Shown piece after piece: positions 24,493-32,221 of a stretch of DNA of 43,790 nt. Source of the DNA: CBDEGU01 sp965238045 (GTDB taxonomy: Bacteria > Acidobacteriota > Terriglobia > Bryobacterales > UBA6623). The notes beneath the pieces are model-generated. The model searched no databases and was not told the DNA's origin. It saw nothing but the letters and a program-made list of their open reading frames with translations. Location: NCBI GenBank assembly GCA_965238045.1, contig CBDEGU010000004.1, positions 1-43,790 on the forward strand, given 5' to 3'. The position numbers and the translations under genes are program-made. Position 1 is the first letter of the stretch. The number at the start of each line of letters is the position of its first letter.

Positions 24493-27207
24493 CTACTCCG
24501 CCTCCATCGGCTCGGCCAGCCAGATGTTGCCCTTGGTTTCGCTGAGCGGAAGATAGTGCTTGTCGGCGGTCAGACCATAACCGAAGGGTGCGGCTCCTCC
24601 GACAATAGTGCGGAGACGTCCGTGGAAGTGTTGCACGGCTTTCAGCGGCCCTTGCGGCTTCTTGGTTGCCGGATCAAGCGAGCGGGCCCAAATACACCGG
24701 AACTCGTCGTGACCTGAGAGAACGTAGAGCGTGTTGCCGTCGGGCGACCACCACGAGTGGCCCGAGCCACCCAACGAATCCGCGATGGGAACCCATTGGC
24801 CTTGATCCTGCGCGGCGCCCCCGATCAGCCGAGAGATGAAGACCGGTGGCGCGGGGCTAGCGAGTTTGAACGAAACCCAGTTCTGGTCCGGAGAGAAGCG
24901 AACACTGTGCACCGGATCTTGCGAGTGCTGAAGGCCTAGATCCCGCTGTTGGCCCGTTTCGACGTCGAACGTCTTCCAGCGAATGGGTGAGTTGGTGTAG
25001 AAAAGAATCTTCTTGCCGTCCGGTGTCCAGTCCATGTGACTGCCGACGTCCTCCAGCAAAAGCTGCTCCGTGCCCCGGCCGAGATGGGTCAGATACACAT
25101 TTGTCTTTCCCTGTTCGATCCGCCTAAAAACGACCTTCGTGCCATCCGGCGAGATCACGCCCCTAAATTCCGATCCCGGACCGACAGTGACCGCAGTATC
25201 CTTGTTCGTCTGGAGATCCCGCAGCCAGATGTCGTTATTGCCGGCGCGGTCGGACGTGTAAACCAACTTGTGGCCATCGGCTGAGATTGACGGATACCAC
25301 TCCCTGCTGAGTCCCGATACGATGCGCTCGGGATCTCCCCGCACCTCGGCACGGTTGGCATCGAGCGGCAGGCTCCAGATGTCCCAGTTTTGGCTGGTGT
25401 TCATAAAGGCAATGCGACCGTCCCGAGCAGCGGAAGCCCCCTGTTCACCGATTCCGGCCGTCAACTTCTGGGGCTCGCCGAGCAACTGTCCCGCCTTGGG
25501 AGAGACCCGAATGCGCCACAGGTTCCGCGTACCGCCCTGCGTACGAGCGTCGAAGATGACCCAGTTCGACTCGGCCAACCATGTCCGCGGAATCGGAAAC
25601 AAACGAGAACGAGGGTCACCAACGGTCAACCCAGCAGCCCGGAAGGGTTCACGGACTCCCAGGGGCACGGCTTCGCCGCCTTCCAGAGGCACGAGCCACC
25701 AGTCGAGTTCGATAGCGCGGCCGAACTCAACGGGCTCTGTACTGCCGACAACCAGCAACCGTTGCCCACCGGGCGACCAGGTCCGTGGAGTAGCGAAGGC
25801 CAGGTTCGTCTCGATTTGCCGGGCCGTGCCTCCAGACGCCGGAACGATCCAGGGTCTACGAAATACCTGGTTCGCGGTATTAAACTCCAGTAGAAAATAG
25901 CTGACCCAGGCGCCGTCCGGAGAAAACCGCGGATTCCCGTTACCATCCGCAATTCGTCTCGGAGTTCCCCCGAGCGCGGGAACGACATAGATACCGCCAC
26001 CGTCCCGGCCGGACCGGAAAACGACACGGTTGCCGTCGGGCGAAAAGGAAGGGACTTCGTCGTCGGCTTCGTCGGTGGTGAGGGGGATCGGATCGCCGCC
26101 GCCGAGCTGATGCACCCAGATGTCGAGATTGCCCTCGCCGCCGCGGTCCGAGGCGTAAGCGAGAAGCCTGCCATCGGGAGAGAGGGCTGGTTCGCCGGTA
26201 TAGCCGGTGTCGCGCGTGATTTGGGTGAGGTTGTATTGCGGCGGCGGGAGAGCTGTGCCGGTTGAGCGGGTGAGCCACCACGTGAGGCCCACCGCAGCGA
26301 GCAGAACGGCTAACAATGCACCGATGATGGCCGGTGAGGCGCGCTTGGCGGGGGCGGGTTTGGCGCCGACTTGAGACGCTTGCGGTTCCAGTTCACGCCG
26401 CAGCGCCTGAAGATCCACCAGTAGCTCGTCGGCGTGCTGATAACGTTCTGCGGTTTTCTTTGCCAGGCACTTGTTGACGATGTGCTCCAACTCTTTGGGC
26501 ACCCCTGTTCGTACCGCCGTTAACGGCTCCGGCGACTCGTGCATGATTGAGAACACTACCGCCGGGTCGAACTCACCCCGAAACGGCTGCTCTCCAGCGA
26601 CCATCTCGTACAGCACGACGCCGAGCGACCAGATATCTGTGTGGTGATCCGTGTCGGCACCTTCGGCCTGCTCGGGCGACATGTAGGCCATCGTTCCCAG
26701 CGTCGTGCCGTGCTGTGTGAGCTTCGAACTACCGGCGAGTTGTGCCAGGCCGAAGTCCATGAGCTTCACCAGTCCCCGTGAGCCTTTCATCAGCATCACG
26801 TTGTCGGGCTTGATGTCGCGGTGCGTGATACCTTTTTCGTGGGCTGCTTCGAGCCCCTCAGCCATTTGGATTGCGGTCGAAAGCGCTTCGGGAAGCTTGA
26901 GGGGACCTTGCTTGATCCTCTCGCTCAGCGGTTGGCCTTCGAGGAAGGCCATGACGATGAAGGTGCGGCCATCGACCTCGTCGATTTCGTAGACCGTGCA
27001 GATGTTGGGGTGGTCGAGCGCGGCCGCAGCCTGAGCCTCACGAAGAAAACGCTTGCGGCCTTCTTCGTCGCGCAACAAATGAGGCGCCAGGAACTTCAGC
27101 GCTATTGGACGTTTGAGCTTTGTGTCCTCGGCCTTGTAGACGACACCCATCCCGCCTTCACCGAGCTTCTCGGTGATCTTGTAATGGGAGATGGTTCGGC
27201 CAATCAT
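24493..27207 (-). CDS. Membrane serine/threonine kinase with WD40-like propeller
   Basis: A 904-residue PknB-type kinase, paralogous to the one at 12512; the first 45 residues are almost identical. The catalytic set is complete: GEGGMGVVYK, K38 in IALKFL, HRDIKPDN (D131), DFGLAQ (D151) and SPEQAEG. Unlike its paralogue it has no second N-lobe; a proline/lysine-rich linker leads to a single membrane helix at about 292-312. The outer part is a PD40/TolB-like propeller with repeats such as ALSPDGRLLAYASDRGG and SFSPDGNRVVFRSGRDGG. The ATG at 27207 is preceded by the same TACAAT-containing upstream box as the paralogue. A role as a transmembrane signalling kinase is inferred from architecture. 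Confidence 0.95.
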   Translation of the reverse strand: MIGRTISHYKITEKLGEGGMGVVYKAEDTKLKRPIALKFLAPHLLRDEEGRKRFLREAQAAAALDHPNICTVYEIDEVDGRTFIVMAFLEGQPLSERIKQGPLKLPEALSTAIQMAEGLEAAHEKGITHRDIKPDNVMLMKGSRGLVKLMDFGLAQLAGSSKLTQHGTTLGTMAYMSPEQAEGADTDHHTDIWSLGVVLYEMVAGEQPFRGEFDPAVVFSIMHESPEPLTAVRTGVPKELEHIVNKCLAKKTAERYQHADELLVDLQALRRELEPQASQVGAKPAPAKRASPAIIGALLAVLLAAVGLTWWLTRSTGTALPPPQYNLTQITRDTGYTGEPALSPDGRLLAYASDRGGEGNLDIWVHQLGGGDPIPLTTDEADDEVPSFSPDGNRVVFRSGRDGGGIYVVPALGGTPRRIADGNGNPRFSPDGAWVSYFLLEFNTANQVFRRPWIVPASGGTARQIETNLAFATPRTWSPGGQRLLVVGSTEPVEFGRAIELDWWLVPLEGGEAVPLGVREPFRAAGLTVGDPRSRLFPIPRTWLAESNWVIFDARTQGGTRNLWRIRVSPKAGQLLGEPQKLTAGIGEQGASAARDGRIAFMNTSQNWDIWSLPLDANRAEVRGDPERIVSGLSREWYPSISADGHKLVYTSDRAGNNDIWLRDLQTNKDTAVTVGPGSEFRGVISPDGTKVVFRRIEQGKTNVYLTHLGRGTEQLLLEDVGSHMDWTPDGKKILFYTNSPIRWKTFDVETGQQRDLGLQHSQDPVHSVRFSPDQNWVSFKLASPAPPVFISRLIGGAAQDQGQWVPIADSLGGSGHSWWSPDGNTLYVLSGHDEFRCIWARSLDPATKKPQGPLKAVQHFHGRLRTIVGGAAPFGYGLTADKHYLPLSETKGNIWLAEPMEAE

Positions 27208-27228
27208 AGCTCACCCTAGCCTGACGGA

Positions 27229-27234
27229 ATTGTA
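27229..27234 (-). promoter_or_regulatory. Probable -10 box of the second kinase
   Basis: TACAAT on the minus strand within GCGGTACAATTCCGTCAGGC, 21 bases before the ATG and nearly identical to the box at 12484-12489. Confidence 0.55.
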
Positions 27235-27261
27235 CCGCACCAGGTGGTGACAACACGTTAG

Positions 27262-27272
27262 AACTGGAGTGG
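27262..27272 (+). repeat. Dispersed REP-like repeat, copy 6 (short)
   Basis: CTGGAGTGGAC only, 55 bases upstream of the second kinase start, pointing away from that gene. Being 11 bases long it is the weakest copy. Confidence 0.4.
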
Positions 27273-27318
27273 ACGTCCGGAATTCCGTTGAAACAAGCGG
27301 CTCCCCGGAACCTGTAGT

Positions 27319-27560
27319 TTACGCCGCTTGGGCCTGAGCCAGTGGCAGCGTGCTCAGGCTGGCGACTTTTTCGGGCAATTTGGGTAAGTGTTTGTAGCCT
27401 TGACGCGCCGGAAATTCTGCTCCGCGAGCCACAGACCGGCTCCGAGCCAGCGCTCGCGATGATCGCCTCCCCGCCAGTGCTTCACCTGTCCACAGACTCG
27501 ATCCACCACCGAGAACGCCGGCTCGATCAGATTCGTCGTCAAGGTCGCGCATAATTGCAC
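27319..27560 (-). pseudogene. IS256-type (mutator) transposase, C-terminal relic
   Basis: One minus-strand frame gives TTNLIEPAFSVVDRV, GQVKHWRGGDHRERW and GLWLAEQNFRRVK, the conserved end of mutator-type transposases as I recall it from acidobacteria. The next frame carries on with GYKHLPKLPEK and the C-terminal LSTLPLAQAQAA, so at least one frameshift separates them. The catalytic part upstream is absent. It is a dead remnant between the second kinase promoter and a small unknown gene. Confidence 0.65.
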
Positions 27561-27563
27561 GGA

Positions 27564-27905
27564 TCAGTCCTGATCCGTGTGCGAGTCGAGGATCTCTTGA
27601 ACGCGCTCGCAGATTCGATAGAGCTCCCGTTGGAGCTTCCTTACATCACAGTGGTTCGCCTCGGCAGCCACGTAGCCGTGAAGCTCATCCCAGTCGTCGA
27701 GCGTGAAAGCCACCGCCGAATGCGTTTCGCCCACCGCCGCCAGGCGCAGGCGGTTTGTGAGGTAGTCCGGAGCGAATGTATTGTCGATGATTAGCGCACG
27801 TTCCCGATCACTCAGCTTCAGCGACACCTTGTCTGTCGGGCTGATGCGCTTGCGCGGCCGTGGCTGATGCCAATCAAGTGGCATGAGATTCTTCCATTCT
27901 GGCAT
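27564..27905 (-). CDS. Small uncharacterised protein
   Basis: A 113-residue, probably cytoplasmic protein. Visible blocks are SLKLSDRERALIIDNTFAP, a FTLDDWDELHGYVAAEANH stretch and the helical C terminus RELYRICERVQEIL. I recall similar small proteins in acidobacterial and planctomycete accessory regions, sometimes near plasmid-type genes, but know of no function. ATG 27905 is chosen because the open frame upstream passes into a dispersed repeat copy (27943-27972); the original N terminus may therefore be lost. It stands alone between the IS256 relic and cobT. Confidence 0.55.
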   Translation of the reverse strand: MPEWKNLMPLDWHQPRPRKRISPTDKVSLKLSDRERALIIDNTFAPDYLTNRLRLAAVGETHSAVAFTLDDWDELHGYVAAEANHCDVRKLQRELYRICERVQEILDSHTDQD

Positions 27906-27942
27906 ACGGAGTGCCGAGATCACACTTAGGCGAGGACGGTTT

Positions 27943-27972
27943 GGAGTGGACCTCTGGGGCGAGGCCAAGAAA
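27943..27972 (+). repeat. Dispersed REP-like repeat, copy 7
   Basis: TTGGAGTGGACCTCTGGGGC followed by GAGGCCAAGA, close to copy 3. It lies between the small unknown gene and the 3' end of cobT. Confidence 0.6.
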
Positions 27973-28019
27973 TGAGGGCTGAGTGACTGGCTGAGGGGGC
28001 GGGCGGGGGGTTCGCTTGG

Positions 28020-29132
28020 CTAGTTTTTGTCGGAGACTTGGGCTGAGGCGAAGGTGGCCATCTCGCGGCAGAGTCTTAGGGCGGATTCGATGACCGCGGT
28101 GGCGATGGCGGCTCCGGTTCCTTCGCCTAGGCGCATTTCGAGCGAGAGCAAGGGGTTGGCGCCTAGCGATTGCAGCGCGATCTTGTGACCGGGTTCGGCC
28201 GAGCGGTGACCAAAAAATAGATAGCCCTTGAGCGCCGGGGCCAGGCCGGCGGCTAGCAGCGCGGCGGCGGTGGCGATAAATCCATCGACCACCAGCGGGA
28301 TGCGCCGCGCCGCCGCGCCGAGCAGGAAACCGCACATCCCGCCAATCTCGAAACCGCCCACTTTCGCCAGAACATCGAGCGGGTCGGCGGGATCGGGGTT
28401 GTGGAGTTCCAAGGCGCGGCGCACGACCGAGACCTTGTGCTCTCGCCGGGCCGCGCTAATCCCGGTGCCGGGGCCGACGGTTTTCTCGGCGTCGGTGCGC
28501 GACATGGCGGCCACAATCGCGCTCGCGGCGGTTGTGTTGCCAATGCCCATCTCGCCGATGGCGAGCAGGCCATATTGGAGTTCGGCGGCGGCGGCGGCCA
28601 GGCGGATGCCGCTTTCGATGGACTGCGCCGCCTGCTGCGGGGACATCGCGGGCTCTTGCAAGAAGTTGCGCGTTCCGGGTCCGATTCGGCGGTCCACGAG
28701 AGCAAGGCCCGGCTCGAAGCCGTGCCGGACGCCCATGTCGACGACCACCGGATCGATATCGTATTGGCGGCAGAGGACGCTGACGGCCGCGCCGGAGTGG
28801 AGAAAATTCTCCACCATTTGATGCGTGACCTCGGGCGGGAAAGCGCTAACCCCCTCGGCGGTGACGCCGTGATCGGCGCAGAAAACGAAGAGAGCTTTCC
28901 GAGGCAGCGGCCAGTCGGCGCGTCCGGTGGCGAGCGAGTAATCGAGCGCGACGCGCTCGAGCCGCCCGAGACTTCCCTGGGGTTTGGTCAGCGAATCGAG
29001 GTGTTGCTGTACGCGGGCGGCGAGCTTGTGGTCTCGGACCGAAACTATGTTTTCGATCGTCCCGGTGAGCAGGTTCGGCGAGTGACCGGTGGCAGCTTCT
29101 GAAAGGCTGGATTGCGGGTTTGTCGTCGCCAT
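28020..29132 (-). CDS. cobT: Nicotinate-nucleotide:dimethylbenzimidazole phosphoribosyltransferase
   Basis: Makes alpha-ribazole phosphate, the lower-ligand nucleotide of cobalamin. The 370-residue length is close to the family norm. Motifs include TKPQGSLGRLE, FCADHGVTAEGVSAFP, GEMGIGNTTAASA and VGPGTGI, with the catalytic glutamate in MRLGEGTGAA near the C terminus. ATG 29132 lies 25 bases after the end of cobC. It is the last gene of the riboswitch-controlled btu/cob operon. The extra N-terminal 25 or so residues before LTGTIENI are not typical and may reflect a start slightly downstream. Confidence 0.96.
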   Translation of the reverse strand: MATTNPQSSLSEAATGHSPNLLTGTIENIVSVRDHKLAARVQQHLDSLTKPQGSLGRLERVALDYSLATGRADWPLPRKALFVFCADHGVTAEGVSAFPPEVTHQMVENFLHSGAAVSVLCRQYDIDPVVVDMGVRHGFEPGLALVDRRIGPGTRNFLQEPAMSPQQAAQSIESGIRLAAAAAELQYGLLAIGEMGIGNTTAASAIVAAMSRTDAEKTVGPGTGISAARREHKVSVVRRALELHNPDPADPLDVLAKVGGFEIGGMCGFLLGAAARRIPLVVDGFIATAAALLAAGLAPALKGYLFFGHRSAEPGHKIALQSLGANPLLSLEMRLGEGTGAAIATAVIESALRLCREMATFASAQVSDKN

Positions 29133-29157
29133 GGGATCTCTTCTGGGGATTCTCTGG

Positions 29158-29829
29158 TTATTGTAGATCGCCGGGCGGGATGTCGATCACCACGTACTCG
29201 CCGTGCTCTTGCTGGAAACTCTCTATGGCTCGCCAGTCAGGGTTCGAGATGTCAGGTTCGGGGATGTTCGGGCTGGGGATGTCGGGGTTCGAGATATCCG
29301 CGCGGGGGGGCGTCTTGCTGGCAGTGCGGCGCACCAAATCAAGCAGGACAGCGTTGACGCCGCCATGGGCGACGACCACGCCGGCCGTTGCCGCGCGACC
29401 GAGAAGCGAACGCCAGGCGGCTTCGACGCGGCGATAGAATTTCTCGCCGGACTCGCCCCTGGCCGGGATCACGCCCCACCAATCGCTGAGCTTGCGGCGG
29501 GCCGTTTCCGGGTCGCCCGACTCGATGCCGTCCCATCGGCGGCCGTCCCAATCGCCGTACGATATTTCGTTGAGACGGAGGTCGCTTTCGAGCGGCAGTT
29601 CGAGGGATCGGGCGAGGATTTCGGCCGTTTCGATGGCGCGGCGAAGTCCGCTGGAAAGGACGAATTGAGCGCCGCTATCGCGGAGACGCTCGGCGAGGAT
29701 TGCGGCTTGCCGGCGGCCGCGGGCGGAGAGTGGCGGATCGGCCTGCCCGAGAAGCCGGCCCGGCGATGTGGTCTCGCCATGCCGGGCGATGCAGAGTCGC
29801 AGGGGGCCTTGCAGCCGGAGGGGCGTCAT
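29158..29829 (-). CDS. cobC: Histidine phosphatase, probable alpha-ribazole phosphatase
   Basis: A 223-residue phosphoglycerate-mutase-like protein with the catalytic RHGET at residues 16-20, SSGLRRAIETAEIL, the acid/base glutamate region LNEISYGDWDGRRWD, and VVVAHGGVNA. In this operon it most likely dephosphorylates alpha-ribazole phosphate or adenosylcobalamin phosphate. ATG 29829 overlaps the end of cobS by ATGA, which fixes the start; a longer open frame upstream is antisense to nothing useful and is just cobS in another frame. Residues 178-198 are a pentapeptide-repeat insert, DISNP-DIPSP-NIPEP-DISNP, encoded by 15-bp repeats, between the core and the C-terminal strand. Confidence 0.88.
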   Translation of the reverse strand: MTPLRLQGPLRLCIARHGETTSPGRLLGQADPPLSARGRRQAAILAERLRDSGAQFVLSSGLRRAIETAEILARSLELPLESDLRLNEISYGDWDGRRWDGIESGDPETARRKLSDWWGVIPARGESGEKFYRRVEAAWRSLLGRAATAGVVVAHGGVNAVLLDLVRRTASKTPPRADISNPDIPSPNIPEPDISNPDWRAIESFQQEHGEYVVIDIPPGDLQ

Positions 29830-30578
29830 GACGAGCTCACAGCGCTGCCGGCTAGGACGCAGGCAAGCACGACGATTTCCTGTGTTAAGATGGCTGCGCC
29901 GAGGCAGTCGCCGGTGACGCCCGCTAGCCGCTGTTTGAACCAGGAACTCAAAAGCACGACCGTTAGAAGACAGCAGGCGGCGGCCACCAGAGTCAGCCAA
30001 TGTCACCAGGGCGAGAGGAGCAGCAACGCCACCAAGGCCGTAGCGGCGAGATGGCGTCCGCGCAGGGACCCGATGAGTGTTCCGCCGTATCCAGCGGCGG
30101 CGGGCCCGGCGAAAAAACCAAGCGCGACGGCACCGGCGCGGGAGAGGATCTGGCTGCCGATGAGGGCAAACGGGAGGGCCTCTTTCGGAATATGCGCGAG
30201 CCCCTGCCAGCGCAGGAGCGTGGCGAGAATCAGCGCCAGGGTGCCGTAAGAGCCGATGCGGCTGTCTTTCATCACGCGCAGGATATCGTCGCGCGAGGAC
30301 TGGCTGCCTAGCGCATCGGCTGTATCGGCCAGCCCGTCTTCGTGCAGGGCGCCGGTGAGCAGGGCCCAAGCGGTGAGAATGAGAGCGGCGACGAAGGGCC
30401 GCGGGAGCAGGGCGCCGAGGGCGGCATGGATCGCCCATCCGGTGGCGCCAAGCAGTGCGCCCACGAGTGGATAGAACATTGCTGATCGGGCTAGCAGAGC
30501 TTCGCTGGGTGGCGCGGGCTGGCTTCGGGCGGGGAGGCGGGTGAGCGTCTGGAAGGCGGTTTGGAGGGCCGAGAGCAT
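29826..30578 (-). pseudogene. cobS: Adenosylcobinamide-GDP ribazoletransferase, interrupted by one TGA
   Basis: Membrane enzyme that joins adenosylcobinamide-GDP to alpha-ribazole (phosphate). The frame shows the family's start (FQTLTRLP), the AHEDGLADTADALG-like stretch TGALHEDGLADTADALG with its acidic residues, and several helices. At codon 192 (30003-30005) a TGA interrupts it (SPW-stop-HWLTLV). The same frame continues for 58 codons with the expected C terminus, including FKQRLAGVTGDCLGAA, and stops at 29826 overlapping cobC. Total length of about 250 residues matches the family. The lost segment includes the conserved GxTGDCLGA block, so a product ending at TGA should be inactive unless the stop is read through or is a sequencing error. 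Confidence 0.9.
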
Positions 30579-30618
30579 GGGATGTTTTTGGATAGGTTGG
30601 GTGATTGGCTGGCTGGAC

Positions 30619-31221
30619 TTATTTGACTGGAATTTTTCCGGCGGTGAGATCGGATAGTTTTAGTGGCACGCCGAAGACCATCCAGTAGACTTCGCCGGAG
30701 ATTTTGGCCAGGCGCTGGTTTGCTTCGCCGGTCAGGTCGCGGAATTGGCGGGCGAGCGGGTTGCCGGGGACGATGCCGCAGCCGACTTCGTTGGTTACGA
30801 GCAGGATCTCGGGTCCGGTCCAGTCACGGAGTCCGTCCTCGAGGCGGGAGAGTTCTTGGCTGGGATCGAGGGCGTCGGCGGCCATCAGGTTGCTGAGCCA
30901 GAGGGTTAGGCAATCGACGACGAAGCCGTCGAAGCGGGAGGCGCGCGCCTGGATGGCGCCGAGAATATCGAGCGGCTCTTCGATCGTTGTCCAGTGGGGA
31001 CCGCGGGCGGCTTGATGTTGGCGGATGCGTTGCGCCATTTCATGGTCTGGCGGCTGCTCGTCTTCTGGCGCTGGGTCTTCGGGCTCTGGGTCTTCTGGCA
31101 CTGGGTCTGGGGGGCGGGCGGTGGCGATGAAAGCGCGGCGGCGCCATCGCTGGTTTCCGTAATCGAGCGCGAAACGGCTCTTGCCGCTGCGAGCGCCGCC
31201 GCCTATCAGCACTACACTCAT
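30619..31221 (-). CDS. cobU: Adenosylcobinamide kinase / phosphate guanylyltransferase
   Basis: Phosphorylates adenosylcobinamide and then transfers GMP to it, preparing the CobS substrate. The P-loop GGARSGKS is at residues 8-15, followed by the EMAQRIRQHQ segment, VVDCLTLWLSNLM and LVTNEVGCGIVPGNPLAR. The 200-residue length exceeds the family norm by about 20, explained by an insert at residues 36-59 made of pentapeptides (DPVPE-DPEPE-DPAPE-DEQPP), encoded by 15-bp repeats, between ATA and DHEM. ATG 31221 lies four bases after the btuC stop. Confidence 0.95.
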   Translation of the reverse strand: MSVVLIGGGARSGKSRFALDYGNQRWRRRAFIATARPPDPVPEDPEPEDPAPEDEQPPDHEMAQRIRQHQAARGPHWTTIEEPLDILGAIQARASRFDGFVVDCLTLWLSNLMAADALDPSQELSRLEDGLRDWTGPEILLVTNEVGCGIVPGNPLARQFRDLTGEANQRLAKISGEVYWMVFGVPLKLSDLTAGKIPVK

Positions 31222-31225
31222 CGCA

Positions 31226-32221
31226 CTAGACCCATAGGCTTGTCCTGTTGGATCGCAGCAGCCAGATGAAGAAAGGTCCGCCGAGCATGGCGGTAATCAC
31301 GCCGACCGGAATTTCGGTAGGGGCCAGGGCCGTGCGCGCGAGCGTGTCGCAGATCATCAGAAATCCGGCGCCGACGAAAAACGAGGCTGGGACCAGGGTT
31401 CGATGGTCGGCGCCCACCGCCAGCCTGGTGGCGTGAGGCACGATGAGGCCGATAAAACCAATCGGGCCGGTCAGCGATGTAATCGAGGCGGTCAGAAGCG
31501 AACCGAGCAAAAAACACAGCATCATCAGCGATGAGAGATTCACGCCGCGCGTGACAGCCCAGTCTTCGCCTACCGCGAGCAGGTTCAACTGGCTGGATTT
31601 GGCCATGACGACCCCGAGCCCGCCGATGACCAGTACGGCCACCATTGCGAGGGTCGGGTAGGGCATCGATTCGATGCCGCCCATCAGCCAGCGAACGATG
31701 GCAAACGATTGGGTAAATCCGGCGGTGTAATGAAGAAACAGAATCGCGGCCATGCAGATGCTGTTGATGGTCACGCCGGTGAGCAGCAGCGTGAAGGATG
31801 ACATCCGGCGGCCCTCGGCGGCGATGCCGACGACGATGAATATCGTCGCCGCGGCGCCGGCGAAGGCCGACAGCCAGAGGGCGGGGAACAAGCCCACCGT
31901 GCGCCAGCCGAAACAGATGGCGATGACCGCCCCGAGCGCCGCCCCGCTTTGCACGCCGAGCGTGTAGGGCGTCGCGAGCGCGTCGCGCAGCAGCGCCTGG
32001 AAGAGTACGCCCGCCAGCGCCAGCGCGCCGCCGGCGAGCCCGGCGAGAATCACGCGCGGGAGCCGCACCTCGAACAGGATTTCGCGGTCCGGCGAGATGC
32101 CGGCCCAGGCGCGGCCCAGTTCCGCGTCACTTGACCCGATCAGCGGCGTCAGCACGAAGGTGAGCGCGCAGAATAGAGCCGACCCCGTAAGCACGAGCCA
32201 AAATTTTCGCCGCTGCGTCAT
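31226..32221 (-). CDS. btuC: Cobalamin ABC transporter permease
   Basis: A 331-residue FecCD/BtuC-family permease with about ten membrane helices. Typical segments are EVRLPRVILAGLAGGALALA, GVLFQALLRDALATPYTLGV and the C-terminal ITSLTGPIGFIGLIVPHATR. It pairs with the BtuD-like ATPase and the BtuF-like binding protein encoded directly upstream. The start ATG at 32221 overlaps the btuD stop codon by ATGA. The family also transports siderophores, but the riboswitch and the cob genes make corrinoid uptake the likely role. Confidence 0.92.
   Translation of the reverse strand: MTQRRKFWLVLTGSALFCALTFVLTPLIGSSDAELGRAWAGISPDREILFEVRLPRVILAGLAGGALALAGVLFQALLRDALATPYTLGVQSGAALGAVIAICFGWRTVGLFPALWLSAFAGAAATIFIVVGIAAEGRRMSSFTLLLTGVTINSICMAAILFLHYTAGFTQSFAIVRWLMGGIESMPYPTLAMVAVLVIGGLGVVMAKSSQLNLLAVGEDWAVTRGVNLSSLMMLCFLLGSLLTASITSLTGPIGFIGLIVPHATRLAVGADHRTLVPASFFVGAGFLMICDTLARTALAPTEIPVGVITAMLGGPFFIWLLRSNRTSLWV

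Noticed and set aside
24234..24545. Plus-strand 103-codon frame opposite the HEAT-protein start region
   Set aside because: It has no recognisable features, overlaps two repeats, and lies antisense to the likely gene start.
29158..30438. Long upstream extension of the phosphatase frame
   Set aside because: The extra residues are cobS read in another frame; the ATGA overlap at 29829 gives the start.
3771..30578. Alternative genetic code explaining the internal TAG and TGA codons
   Set aside because: TAG and TGA both end many normal neighbouring genes at the expected length, so genome-wide recoding does not fit.
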